A DNA stretch of 64,000 nt from Polytrichum commune. Its lineage: Eukaryota; Streptophyta; Polytrichopsida; Polytrichales; Polytrichaceae. The stretch spans positions 28,491,666-28,555,665 of the forward strand of contig OX485807.1 of NCBI GenBank assembly GCA_950295325.1. The letters run 5' to 3'. The notes beneath the pieces were generated by a model. It was not told the origin of the DNA and searched no databases. It was given only the letters and a program-made list of their open reading frames with translations. The position numbers and the translations under genes are program-made. Positions 53,769 to 64,000 of this stretch are shown here, one piece after another; the first letter of the stretch is position 1; each line of letters starts with the position of its first letter.

Positions 53769-54516
53769 CAGTCTAACCTCATTAATACAACACTCGTTTG
53801 TACAACACCCTCGATATTACGACGCGTTTTTGTGAGACCCAACTTCTTAGCCAAAACTCCCTCGCTTACACGACTACGAAACTCGATAAATGCGACATTT
53901 AGAATCTCCGTTTTCTCATATTAAAGAGGTGGTTAGTGTTGACACTCCTTTCATCTATCTTATGTACATCTAAAATGCATCCATTTTCACTTGGGAACTA
54001 CTTGGGAACTTCATGATAAATTAGGTTTACTAGCGTAGAATGGACATGGTTAGGGTTAGAGTGGCCTCTTGCCTAGTATGTTGCCTTTCACACAGGTGAT
54101 ATAGTATCACCAGTATCTTGATGCTAAACGTCATGCATCGTTGTTATCTAATTTCTTATTAGAGAATTTCTTATATTTTGGTGTTAATGAAATTATTAAT
54201 TTTCAAAAGTTAGTAGGGAAGTTAGATAAGATGACAGTTGCTAACTTGGGTAGGCAACACCAAAGATCTTTGGACTCGTATTTCAAGAGTTCTTGAGAAT
54301 ACTTATATTTGTTTGGAGTTATAAGTTATTATTTCATACCATCTACATTGCTTCAACTTGTTGTATATATTTTTAAGCTCATATTACTTATGTTTTCATA
54401 GTCCTTCAATAATACCACTACTTTACGCCACTTGTAATATTTATGAGAAGACGACACTTTGATAATATGACTTTTTTGGTGTTTCCCAAACGTGTCATAC
54501 TAAAGAGGGAGAACAA
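53769..54516. mobile_element. pogo/Tigger-like element family I (748 bp, diverged ends)
   Basis: CAGTCTAACCTCATTAATAC...AACACTCGTTTGTACAACACC at the left. The right end, reverse complemented, reads TTGTTCTCCCTCTTTAGTAT then GACACGTTTGG. TA on both sides; the left TA is shared with the preceding element. An ancient copy. Confidence 0.7.
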
Positions 54517-54519
54517 TAC

Positions 54520-56265
54520 ATGCCACCAAATGGAATGATTGTATTCGTAGTTTGGAAGGACAACTAGCCACCCCACATGCCAACACCAAGAACACAAAGA
54601 TTATTCAACTTTGTGACAAATTAACTATGGGGAAATTAACACATGTGGAAGACCTCAAGGTGGCTAACAAATTCCATAACAATCCAATTGAATTTGGTGA
54701 GTAGCAAGCTACTTGACATGCAACGTTGTTAAGCCGCACGATTGAAGAAAAATGACGCCACGCACAGAAATTGCAAACTCAAACAACACCCACACAACAA
54801 CTAGAAACACATGACAAAGGATTACAAGTGCATCTCCTCAACCTGCCACTCACTTCACTGTCCCACCAAGCTTTGGCAATCTGAAAAGTGCACATGCTAC
54901 CCCTAAATGAACCAACAAAATCCGACATCAACATAGTGGACCCCAAGGAAGAATTGGACTATAGGACATCACCCAATACAATTTTAAATCTCAAGGTTAT
55001 ATATATAAGTGTCCTATACTTTTAATGTGGTTCCCCATAATCTATCATCTTAAAAACTTTCCTAAACTTTCTTATGGAGTTAAGTGCCCAGGTTTGCAAG
55101 GTTATGCTCCCCCAAAACCCTAATGTTGAGGTTTATGATTTATTTTGGTATCAAGACTTTGTATGATGTGATGAGTGATTTAACCTTCTTGACGGCCTTC
55201 ATATGATTCACTTTGGAGCCCTCCCTTCCGAATGATGACCTTCACTCATCATATGCTTTTGGATTTTGGTGATTATTCTAACCATATCCCTTGAATCATT
55301 ATATGAACATACATTGGTGACGAACTAAGGTAATTGAGTCTCATGATCAATTGCAAGTGCTCTTTTTTTTTACTCAAAATTCCAAACATCAAAGTTTTGC
55401 GTTTACAAAATCCAAATTTCTTTATTTGGTAGAGGATCTTCTTTATTGATCCGGTTGATCAAGTCTTCATAAGATCTCTCTCAATTGATCCAATTGATCA
55501 ATTCTTTGTATTTTTTTAATTGTCTGGTTGGTCAATTTTCCCTTTGTCTTGCAAAGTGATTCTCTCTCTCGAGTACTAAATTGAAATGTGTAACAATTCA
55601 ATTTCTCTTTTTGGCTTTATTTCTTTGAGTTTTCAAGTTGTCTCAATTTGAACCCTGATTTGTCTTCAGTTTCTTGTAGTACATTTGAGCCTCAACGTGA
55701 TTTAAGTAACTCAATTTCCGAAGTGCTCTACAATCTGCCTTCACCTAAACAAATATTTTAAGCTTTGATATTGCTCCACAACTTTTCAAGCTACAAATTG
55801 CCTCATTTTGAGTAGTTTCTACTTCTACCTTTTAAAGTCTAGGGGCCTTAAAAAAAGTCCTAAGTTTGGGGTCTTCATTTTTGCTTGAAGATTGGGGGAC
55901 TTGATTCGTTGGTTGAAGACTAGGGTCTTGGTTCCCTTCAAGCTCCCCCCTCCTTCCCAAGACGATTGGGCGTTCCCATGGCCTTTAAGCTCCCTTCAAC
56001 ATTCCTTCAAGGGGAACCTCATCTTTCTCACACCCGCTCATGTTCCTCCTCATCTTCTCCTTGGTGTTCATTGTGGTCTTCAACAACTCAGTTTTTTGAC
56101 TTTCCTCGCAATCTTTTTGTGTTGGTCTTGTTGATGCTAGCTTCCAAACTCCATTGTGTGGTGGCTACAAAGACTAATATCAATGTCCATGCAGATGCGA
56201 ACGCTATAGGTCTAGAAGTAGTTGGTATTCCAAGGAGCTAGAGGTCCAATCTACACAATGCACAA
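54520..56265. other. unannotated stretch before transposase relic
   Basis: No family recognised between 54.5 and 55.85 kb. Frames at 55892-56241 may include decayed 5' transposon sequence but show no domain. Confidence 0.35.
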
Positions 56266-56268
56266 GCA

Positions 56269-57375
56269 TTGGGTGCATCAAGGGCCTACAACTCTACTCC
56301 ACATAGAGCAATGAACACACCCTCATCTCCCATCATCCAATTCGAGGTTAACTTGTTAGAGCATGCTCCACAAGGATGGGTGATCGATGGTCGGTTGAGA
56401 TTGACGGCCTTAACCGAATTTTGTATTCCAGTTAGTACATTGAGGAACCCACTTCTTTGGCACCACCATTGGGAAGAAGAGGGAGAAAAAGGAATCCTCA
56501 CCCCAATTGAGGAGATTGTGAATTTTGTGAAGAAGATGGCAAGCATTGGCTATCCAATGTCATTGGCTCAGCTCTAAGTCATAATGGCAGAGATCATTAA
56601 AGAGTGTCCAACACCATGGGGTGGATGCTTGCCGGGTTGGGATTGGGTGAAATAGTTCTGCATTTTTCACCCAAACCTCACACTACATGTGGCTCACAAA
56701 TTGGAGATGGGAATGGCAAGACGTTCATGTCCAGAGAATGTACAATCACTCTACAAGAATCTAAAGGAGAGGTTTGTGAAGCACAATTACCCACCCGATC
56801 AATTTTAGAATGCGGATGAATCCAGTGCCCAAGTAGGTTGCAATGAGGGTGCATGTGTGTGTTGCCTCTCATGGTGTGAGACAAGTGCAAACCATAACAC
56901 TTGATGAGCATGAACATCATTTGGTATTAAGTTGTATCAATGCCACCAATAATCCCAATTTTTACATCGTCAAGGGCAAGCAATCTAAACTAATAACATC
57001 AATTGTTGTGAAACCGGTGCTTGCATGGCCATGCAACCTAAGACATGGATGACCGCCTTTCTCTTCTCCAAATGGATGTCACAATTCATTGCATGTGTGC
57101 ATTCAAAAGGAGCCAACATGTCATGTATGAATCGTCATCCTTTCATAATGGATGACCATAATTTACGTGACACCATGGATATTATGTCACAAGCGCGTCA
57201 TGTGGGGTTGGATTTGGTGGCATTTCCTTCCCGCACTTCCCATGCACTCCAACTCTTGGATGTAGCAAGATTTAAGCCTTTCACATCGGTATTCTAAACA
57301 TGTAGGGACATTTGGTCTTTGGCCAACAAGGGCAAAGGGAACAAAGAAGGAGGACTTGGCAAAGGTGGGTGTTGT
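56269..57375 (+). pseudogene. decayed pogo/Tigger transposase
   Basis: Transposases of this class bind TIRs with N-terminal helix-turn-helix domains and cut with a DDE core. Visible in order: a psq-like HTH (LTALTEFCIPVSTLRNPL, about 56400-56455), a CENP-B/Tc5-type HTH (GILTPIEEIVNFVKKMASIG...), and the DDE region with NADESS (first D, codon 56815) and RHPFIMDDHN (second D). SHALQLLDVARFKPF follows, and then RDIWSLANKGKGNKE. The third acidic residue is beyond the truncation near 57.37 kb. The first and last thirds share one frame, interrupted by stops at 56575, about 56653 and 56806. Between ~56840 and ~57010 the homologous text (QTITLDEHEHHLVLSCINAT) is in a second phase, so at least two indels are present. 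Inactive. Confidence 0.9.
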
Positions 57376-57379
57376 GGGG

Positions 57380-57689
57380 GTTATACCACCAATCCAAATG
57401 GAATTAAAAATAAATAAACTAAATAAGCCAAAAGGTCGGTATAAGCACCGTTTACCTCAGCCCTCGGTAATGATTGGCATGTTGTGAACAAAACTCAAGG
57501 TTATACCATTCATTTTGGAAGGGAACCCCAAATAAGGGGGCATAATACTCACCCAACCACACATTGCATCGCCCTGCAACTGAGTAGTGTGATGAATGTG
57601 ACCTCACTAAATCATATGCATACCAATACACTAAACATATGATTTGTTGTACCTTCCTCCCCCCCCCCCCCGCTAATCACAATCAATGC
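57380..57689. other. unannotated stretch with C13 run
   Basis: Contains a run of 13 C at 57659-57671. Otherwise nothing recognised. Confidence 0.4.
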
Positions 57690-58070
57690 ACACTACACTA
57701 AATATGATATTTATTGTCACAAATTCTAATTGTCTTGCTCAATACTAATTTTGAACCTTGGTGTAGTGTCACCAACACCAACCCAACATTATTTGTCATT
57801 CTTCCTAAATTTTTGGGGGAGTATAGAATTATTGTGTTGCAATTACTGTCACTTACCACATGATTTCTCATCCAAAATTCAATCATCCATTACAATATTT
57901 CATCACAAGTTGTTTACAAGAGAAGGGAAGGCTTTGGCCAATGGATGAACTCGTCCATCATCCATGACAACACCTATTCACTTACTCATAAGAAGTGTCA
58001 TCCAAATTGTTACCAAAGTGACATAAAATACCATATCATACCAAACATCATAATTAATGTAGTTATCTTA
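57690..58070 (+). mobile_element. dispersed element family F, copy 3
   Basis: CACACTACACTAAATATGAT...TGTCACAAATTCTAATTGTC to ATCATAATTAATGTAG. Co-linear with 40440-40815 over ~370 bp, including CAACACCAACCCAACATTAT and GGATGAACTCGTCCATCATC. Confidence 0.75.
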
Positions 58071-58610
58071 CAGTCGCCGTAACTTCACTACATTACATCT
58101 AGTCAATAGTTAAAAGCAACGAAAAAGCCACACATATTAGTATAAAATTGTCCACTGGCTATGCCCACTAATAAGTGTAGGCAAGGCTTTAGAGGTGGCT
58201 ACCCTCATGTATGTGAGGGTATTGCTATGCATGTGGCTCTATTGAACTATGTACGTGGCAATCCAAGAGGACTCGCATGCGTTCATGGGGCCCATTGTGA
58301 CCGTTGGATCATGGCCGGTATTGCTATGGATATTCGCCATGTGGAAAATGCTCTAGATAGGGAGCTTTTCTTCTCAGGGTGGCTTTCAATATGCTCACTA
58401 GACTGCAATTACTTATTAATTGCAACGGACAACCCACTAAACCTTCTTTTTTGCATGCATCATTTCCCTTAGCCAACTTCCTTTAAGTTACAACTCAACT
58501 TCCATCTAGTTATGGCCGAAGTTGTTTCATAGCTTGTCCATTGCTCTTCAAGGCACCATCCAAAGGGTATGTGGGCCTACAATGGACACTTCCAAACTTC
58601 ACGTTTTATC
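58071..58610. other. unannotated stretch with a 103-codon frame
   Basis: The plus frame at 58161-58472 (text such as GGYPHVCEGIAMHVALLNYV) has protein-like composition but no recognised domain and no flanking gene signals. Confidence 0.3.
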
Positions 58611-58614
58611 ATTT

Positions 58615-58930
58615 TTTTGGCCATTGCATTTGATCATAATTGTCTCACCCAATTAGCAATTGTGAATCGTGAAGATTATCATTTCAAGTGTCAAAACTTG
58701 TATTGATATGCAAACTTATGGGAGGTCAAAATTATTTATTATTTAATAAAAATTGTGTACGGGAAAAGAGATGTATGATTCCTCCCAATTGTGTTAACTA
58801 TTGAACCTAGAATGGTGTCCAATCTTATCATAACAACACATATCATTTTGGCTTTCCAACTATAAGCTTTGCCATATACAACTCCAATATAGGTGCTCGA
58901 ATAAGAAGATCGACCACATAAGGTCCACAT
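58615..58930. repeat. dispersed repeats R2 copy 2 and R4 partial copy
   Basis: 58615-58750 matches 25690-25965. 58800-58925 matches the R4 family (TGTCCAATCTTATCATAACA...ACTCCAATATAGGTG). Confidence 0.6.
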
Positions 58931-58959
58931 ACCTCTCATCCATCCAATGTATGTAAAAG

Positions 58960-59215
58960 TTTGACCCCTATAGGTTTGTGACTAATGAATTGACCACAAA
59001 CCCATGGGGGGTCAAACTACTAGGTATTTGTTTAGGTTCCTATTTTTCAAAGGTCAACATAAGAATCTCTTAAACTAAATGTGAGGTTCTTAAAGGCAAT
59101 TATAGTGATTAATCAACTAGGAATAGTAATCTCTAGGTTGTGTATTGTTTAAGGGCTTTCACGAATGAGAATTACTCTTGTATGTGATCATTTCCTCTCT
59201 TCAAAACTTTTATGA
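58960..59215. repeat. dispersed repeat, partner of 2105-2295
   Basis: See 2105-2295. This copy has an internal GACCCC/GGGGTC inverted pair (58970 and 59005). Confidence 0.45.
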
Positions 59216-60500
59216 GACAAAAGGACTTGTTGCACATAAGGTAGATGAGGCTAATGTGGACACCTCCATCCTTATGGAATCATTTGGCCGAAGGATTCGA
59301 GCATTAGAAGCTTGAGCATGTTGGCAAATGCAAATCAATACTGAAGAATTTGAAATCAGAGTTGAGGAAGGTGTTGATCTTGGCTTTGAAAACAAATATT
59401 CCTTGTTTCCCAATATAGTGTTATAGGGGGGGGGGGACTCTTCCATCGTTCAATGTTGTGTAGCAGATTCTACATGGGTCATTTGCCATTAAAAACCAAG
59501 TTCATTGCCAATATTGATCGTGTCATGTCTCTAAAGTGGTCACGGGTAAGATAAAGTGTTGTTGAACTAGCTTTTCATCATAAAATAGCCACAAGACAAG
59601 TTGGTTGGCACCTCACAACCACATGCCACCTCCTAATTTGCCCCCTCACCCACAAAAGTCAAGTGTGTTTGTACTTAGGTTTTTGCTATAACTTAAATTC
59701 AAAACCCATGGTATAGACTCTCAAGGAAGGCTTTATTAGTATATATTACACGCATTTGTCACCTTGCAGTTCATTGATCAAATAATAGGGATGTTATTTT
59801 CACTCTAAAACATCATTCATTTATTTTTACTCTCATTTCTTTCAAGGTTTCCTCTCAATGTTTCTCATTCAATATTGTCTATGATTAGTGGGTTGTAGGT
59901 TTTCATCTCGCCATGAGATTGTAAAATAATAGTAATTTGAGAACAATAGTCTTTATGTATGACAATTGTCTTGGTAACTATTGGCCAATGCATATTCCAT
60001 TCATCACAAGTTCATTTCTTAATTGGTGGATGTTAATTCCAATGCAAGACAAATTGTTGATTTAATAACTTCAAGATTTAATCCTTACTCAAAACTTATG
60101 CAATTAATAACTAACACCAAGGTCAAGCTTTAGTCTTGGTTGCCTTGCACAACTTCCAACAACAACAACTAGGGTAACACACAAGACAATAATTAATCAT
60201 GTTAACTTGCATTTCATCCTTAAAGATCAAAGTCTCTAGATTATGTATCAATTTAATTTTTTAATTAGCTCTAAGATAACTCATGCCTTAATCTTCTTGA
60301 TAATCTAAAGTTCATCCCAACTCAAGTACACTTGATCACTCTTAATCTTTCATTTCCACTCCCATTCGACTAATCAAAGATATTTTCTCATCACATTCAC
60401 TTGATAGAGGGTTCTCTAATTCAACAAGCTTAGCAAATTTACAATCACAAAACTATGGTATTTCCTTTAACTATAATCATGAACTTGACCACATGATTTA
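59216..60500. other. unannotated AT-rich stretch
   Basis: Includes a G10 run at 59426-59435. No gene or repeat partner recognised. Confidence 0.4.
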
Positions 60501-62900
60501 TATTGTTTCCTTTCTTTTTTTCTCTTTCTCTTCCTCTCACATGCTTCAACAATTAATAGTTTCCTTCTCGGACTAATCCTCGACCTTCTAGTTTTTAATC
60601 GCTAAGATGCCTTTCACATGACTTACTCTCTCTCAAGCAGTTCCTATCTCATGCAACCTTTGAACGCTTTGTGCCACCTTCTCTCATGATGTTCAACTAT
60701 TTCATAATTTAACAATGGGCTTCGTCTAGGTTTCAACTCAATCACTCTACCATTCAAGTATGTCATGGTCGTTCAAGGACTCTACTCTCAGGCGATTCTT
60801 GTCTATGGTTAAACTAACTTCACTCTGGAGTGATTACTCCCTCACTCTTCTCTGTAGTAAGTTTTTGCTATGACTGAAAACAACAAACTTAGGGAACCAA
60901 GTCTCCAGGAAGACTGAGATAGTGTCTATAAGGGTTAATGTCACATTGGATTTAAGGATTGTAATAACAATTTAGGAGCTTTCTCTCTTTAATCCTTCAC
61001 TATTCCATTTATTCTCCTTATTCTCCACTCTTATGGTTCGTTCGTGCCTCTTTTGTCGTGAGTGATTATGTCCTATCTTCAGGGTATTTTCTATCACTCT
61101 ATGTTTGGACCTACTACAGTCGTGAAGCTCAATAGCTTTGGCAATAGTCTTTTCGGATCTTGGCCATAGTCTTCCAATGGATTTTCATCCTATTGGGGTT
61201 AGTCTCTTCTTCCTTCATTAATTGATCATTTGATGCCATCAATCATAATTCAAACTGTATTGCTCAAAGAATTTGTTCCTTCACTTTATTTCATTTATCA
61301 TTTATTAATTATAATTGAAATTCACTTATCTCGTGCTCTTCATTGTCACACAACACACAAAGGCTTGCTTTGATTCCTGTAACATCCTTACATAATCACA
61401 TAACTCAAAGGCTATAGCCATTAGATTCCAACACAATCTACTTCGATGGCTAGCCTAATTCCTCTCACATCAAACCATATCTTTCTCATCCCTAATCATA
61501 TCAAAGCACGCTCTTTGTTACTTAGATTACTTGTCGACTCGACACCATCATGATTCTCCAATTCTCATCATATCTCGGTAATTCCTCTAAACTTCTTGTC
61601 TTTCCTAGCAATAATCACTATAAACTACCTCATCACTTCGGTTCAGGTGGTTACTTAAGACATCTCTCTATCTTTCTCTCAGCCTCTCTGTCTCTACCAG
61701 TTTCATCTCTCACATGCTATAATTTGGTAAGGTGCCCTCGGCACTCGGCCATCGCCGCACCAAGCTCTTGGTTCTCTGTAGAATTTCTCACTCTGTTGTG
61801 CGTTAGTGTGACTTAGCCGTCTCTGAAGATCATTCATCTTTGTATTGATTCTCCTATCTTTACAATATTGGCCACATTATGACATTTTTGGCAATGTTCT
61901 AACGCTCTTGGCTATGGCCCATATCTTGTTTTTGTCTTGGGCGATAGTCCACGGCTCTTACAAGCTCTTCTTCAATTTCTCACACCAATGCTCCAGGCAT
62001 CCTATCAGTGCTACAGACTATGGCCCTTGCAATGATTTCTACTTAGGCTATAGTCAATCTTTCTTCTTTAGGAGTTTCTCTCTTGATTATGCTTCACGTT
62101 ATGATTATGTCTCTCTCCAACTATCAATTACTCTTAGGATTTCCCCGGCCGTGGCTGTAGCCTTCTTTGTGGCTTCGTGATTTAGTTCAAGCTCTCAGAA
62201 CTACGGCAATGCCTTCTTCAAACAACTTCTTTAAATTTCAATATACTTTGATCATTGAATTATGGTAGCACCAGCACTTACTCAACAACCTCTCACACTT
62301 GACTTACTTACTTCACTCGCATTGCATTCTTTCCACTCACTGGATTCATACATCTTCCTGTTATGCACTTGCTCAACCTTGCACTTCGGTCACAGACTAT
62401 TGCCAAACTCATATCCATAACATAATTACATTTACTCAATCAATTTTGATTAAACTTGTTTGTCTGCATCCCCCTACCACGGGCGGTGATGCTCCAACTC
62501 TAATCCTACTCACAAGCTAATACATTGGATTCAAACTCTAATGCCTATATCGCCTATATCACCCTTTATCGCATGCTTCGGCCAAGTATTTTACATATGC
62601 TCTTAACTCGAAGGGACAATTTGCCCATGGTTTGACTTGATCTCTTACTTTCAATTTTCTTATCAAATTCAACTGCATTTACTCAATACAACAATGTACT
62701 TTAACACAAAATGGTAATCTCACAATCATTGCGGTGATTACTCTCAGTTAACAAAATATAGTTTAACTACAACCTCACACACTCTTGGTGTTGAGAGAAA
62801 CAAACTACTTAGTTCAACAATGCTCTCAAGCTGCCTACAAATTGCTTGCTTCTTCCGACTCCCCTTGCCTCTTTGTTCTCGGCGGGGAAGATGATGATTG
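60500..62900. other. pyrimidine-rich stretch with recurring GGC.ATAGTC motif
   Basis: The plus strand is rich in TCTC, CTTC and CACTC words. Variants of GGCTATAGTC/GGCCATAGTC/GACTATGGCC recur irregularly (about 61142, 61163, 61409, 61909, 61939, 62016, 62043, 62147, 62396). Plus-strand frames at 61550-61816 and 61845-62180 show no domain and reflect the composition. It may be a very old tandem array. Confidence 0.35.
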
Positions 62901-63399
62901 AACTGTAACCAAATATGGGCTCCTAAGCTTGCGCCTATGGTTGTAACTACCTCTTATTGCATGTAGTTAACTATCTTCATCTACCTAAGCACTAACTTCA
63001 TTTACTTGCTTCCTATATGCCTATAGTGAAACTAGTTGACCAAAAATTTGGCTCACAATGTCATAGCTTAATAAATAGCACTCCTAATTATGGAGGATGG
63101 TGGGTGTAGTTTAGTTTTTGCGAAGGCGACCAACTCAAATATCATCAAGGTGGCAACTAAATCAAATATATTACTCTCCCACCAAATTAGAGTGACTCTA
63201 CTGCCAATTAAAAACCAAAAATAAGTGTCCTATTAAGGAAGCTAACTTGATTGGCCTCATCTACCTTACACACCTCGCACTAATCCAACATAAAAGCACC
63301 GAACTAATTTGAATCTCGTAGATTATTATTTGTAGTTGATACAACACTTGAAATAATCCAAGTCAGTTGAGATGAATCGGCCACAAACATGTAGGTCAT

Positions 63400-63890
63400 G
63401 TTTTTTCGTTCGTTTGTCTTAAAAACACACCCTAAACTCTGTAACATCAACCTCCGTAATGTCACTCACTCTCTAATATCTTGAAACCCTGGGGTATAGA
63501 TGTTCGTAGTTCAAATCTCACTCCTTAATGTCACATTTCTCTCCCTTATATCATGAATTTTGTCATTGATGCAAACCACCGATGAAGTCAACCCACACCC
63601 TCGCATTGCGCCATGTGTCAATATGTGGAGTGTCACCTTCTTATTCTTCTTCGTCATCTTTTGCCACTTGTTAATTATTGGTGCATGCATATGCCACATC
63701 GCCCAGGAAGGCCAAGTGGAGTGGACCACACCATACCATTCAAATAATACACTTTGTGCTATTCCATAATATCACATACGACACTAATTCTACAATATCA
63801 CGCATCCACGTTCACACTACAAAACTCCATAATATCACGTGCACTTTGGTTGCCACATGTGTGATACTACGGAGTTTAGAGGGGAAATGT
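63400..63890. repeat. region with repeated TCC.TAATATCAC words
   Basis: CTCCGTAATGTCACTC, CTCCTTAATGTCACATTTCT, TTCCATAATATCACATACGA, CTACAATATCACGCAT and CTCCATAATATCACGTGCAC are similar words in a ~450 bp region. A related inverted block is near 18.95-19.06 kb. Confidence 0.5.
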
Positions 63891-63905
63891 TGAATGGAGG
63901 AGAGG

Positions 63906-63921
63906 GTATATATATATATAT
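63906..63921. repeat. (TA)n microsatellite
   Basis: Pure alternating TA tract. Confidence 0.9.
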
Positions 63922-64000
63922 CCTTGGATGCATGCGTCAATTCCCTCTTCTCCACTTTTATGTCATAAATGCATCTCCATGTCGGCTCGGGTTCCGAGAG

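Noticed and set aside
61550-62180. Two serine/leucine-rich frames
   Set aside because: Explained by CT-rich base composition.

Overview
The window looks like repeat-dense, gene-poor nuclear DNA from a plant or related streptophyte with a large genome. The evidence is a U6 snRNA gene with a plant-type Pol III promoter layout, plant-style DNA-transposon families (PIF/Harbinger, pogo/Tigger, hAT), Ty3/gypsy relics, telobox-like CCCTAAA motifs and the absence of any long intact protein ORF. I cannot name the species. Nothing suggests a bacterial, organellar or viral replicon.

Layout. 0-5 kb: a degenerate 50-70 bp tandem array, a diverged U6-like sequence, a 1.1 kb PIF/Harbinger element and a shorter relative. 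6-15 kb: the emptiest part, holding an apparently complete U6 gene (9421-9522, minus), a broken candidate coding segment upstream of it (9707-10283, minus) and one splice-site-bounded candidate exon (14146-14461). 15.5-17.9 kb: a ~220 bp tandem array carrying three different inserted MITEs. 19-24 kb: several MITEs, a ~285 bp tandem array and an inverted pair of LTR-like segments. 24.3-25 kb and 41.8-42 kb: two arrays of short palindromes whose stems vary in a compensated way. 29.3-30.2 kb: a seven-copy 128 bp array. 31.4 and 50.0 kb: two copies of a hAT-type MITE with perfect 8-bp target duplications. 36.5-39.1 kb: foldback repeats, one of them split by the second copy of the 1.1 kb PIF element. 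42.7-44.9 kb: a tandem array with two PIF MITEs head to tail. 45-48 kb and 53 kb: Ty3/gypsy gag and pol relics. 49.7-51.8 kb: another tandem array hosting a hAT and a pogo element. 55.9-57.4 kb: a decayed pogo/Tigger transposase. 57-64 kb: dispersed repeats and a pyrimidine-rich stretch.

How it fits together. The unit of organisation is a tandem array later invaded by TIR transposons. The intact neighbouring array units act as empty-site controls and confirm TAA, TA and 8-bp target duplications. The least familiar object is a small (~80-90 residue) protein frame shared by three 0.4-0.5 kb pogo-type elements at 16.3, 48.5 and 51.0 kb. Its pattern of substitutions suggests it was once under protein-level selection. 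The covarying hairpin arrays are the second unusual item. No complete novel multi-gene system is visible.
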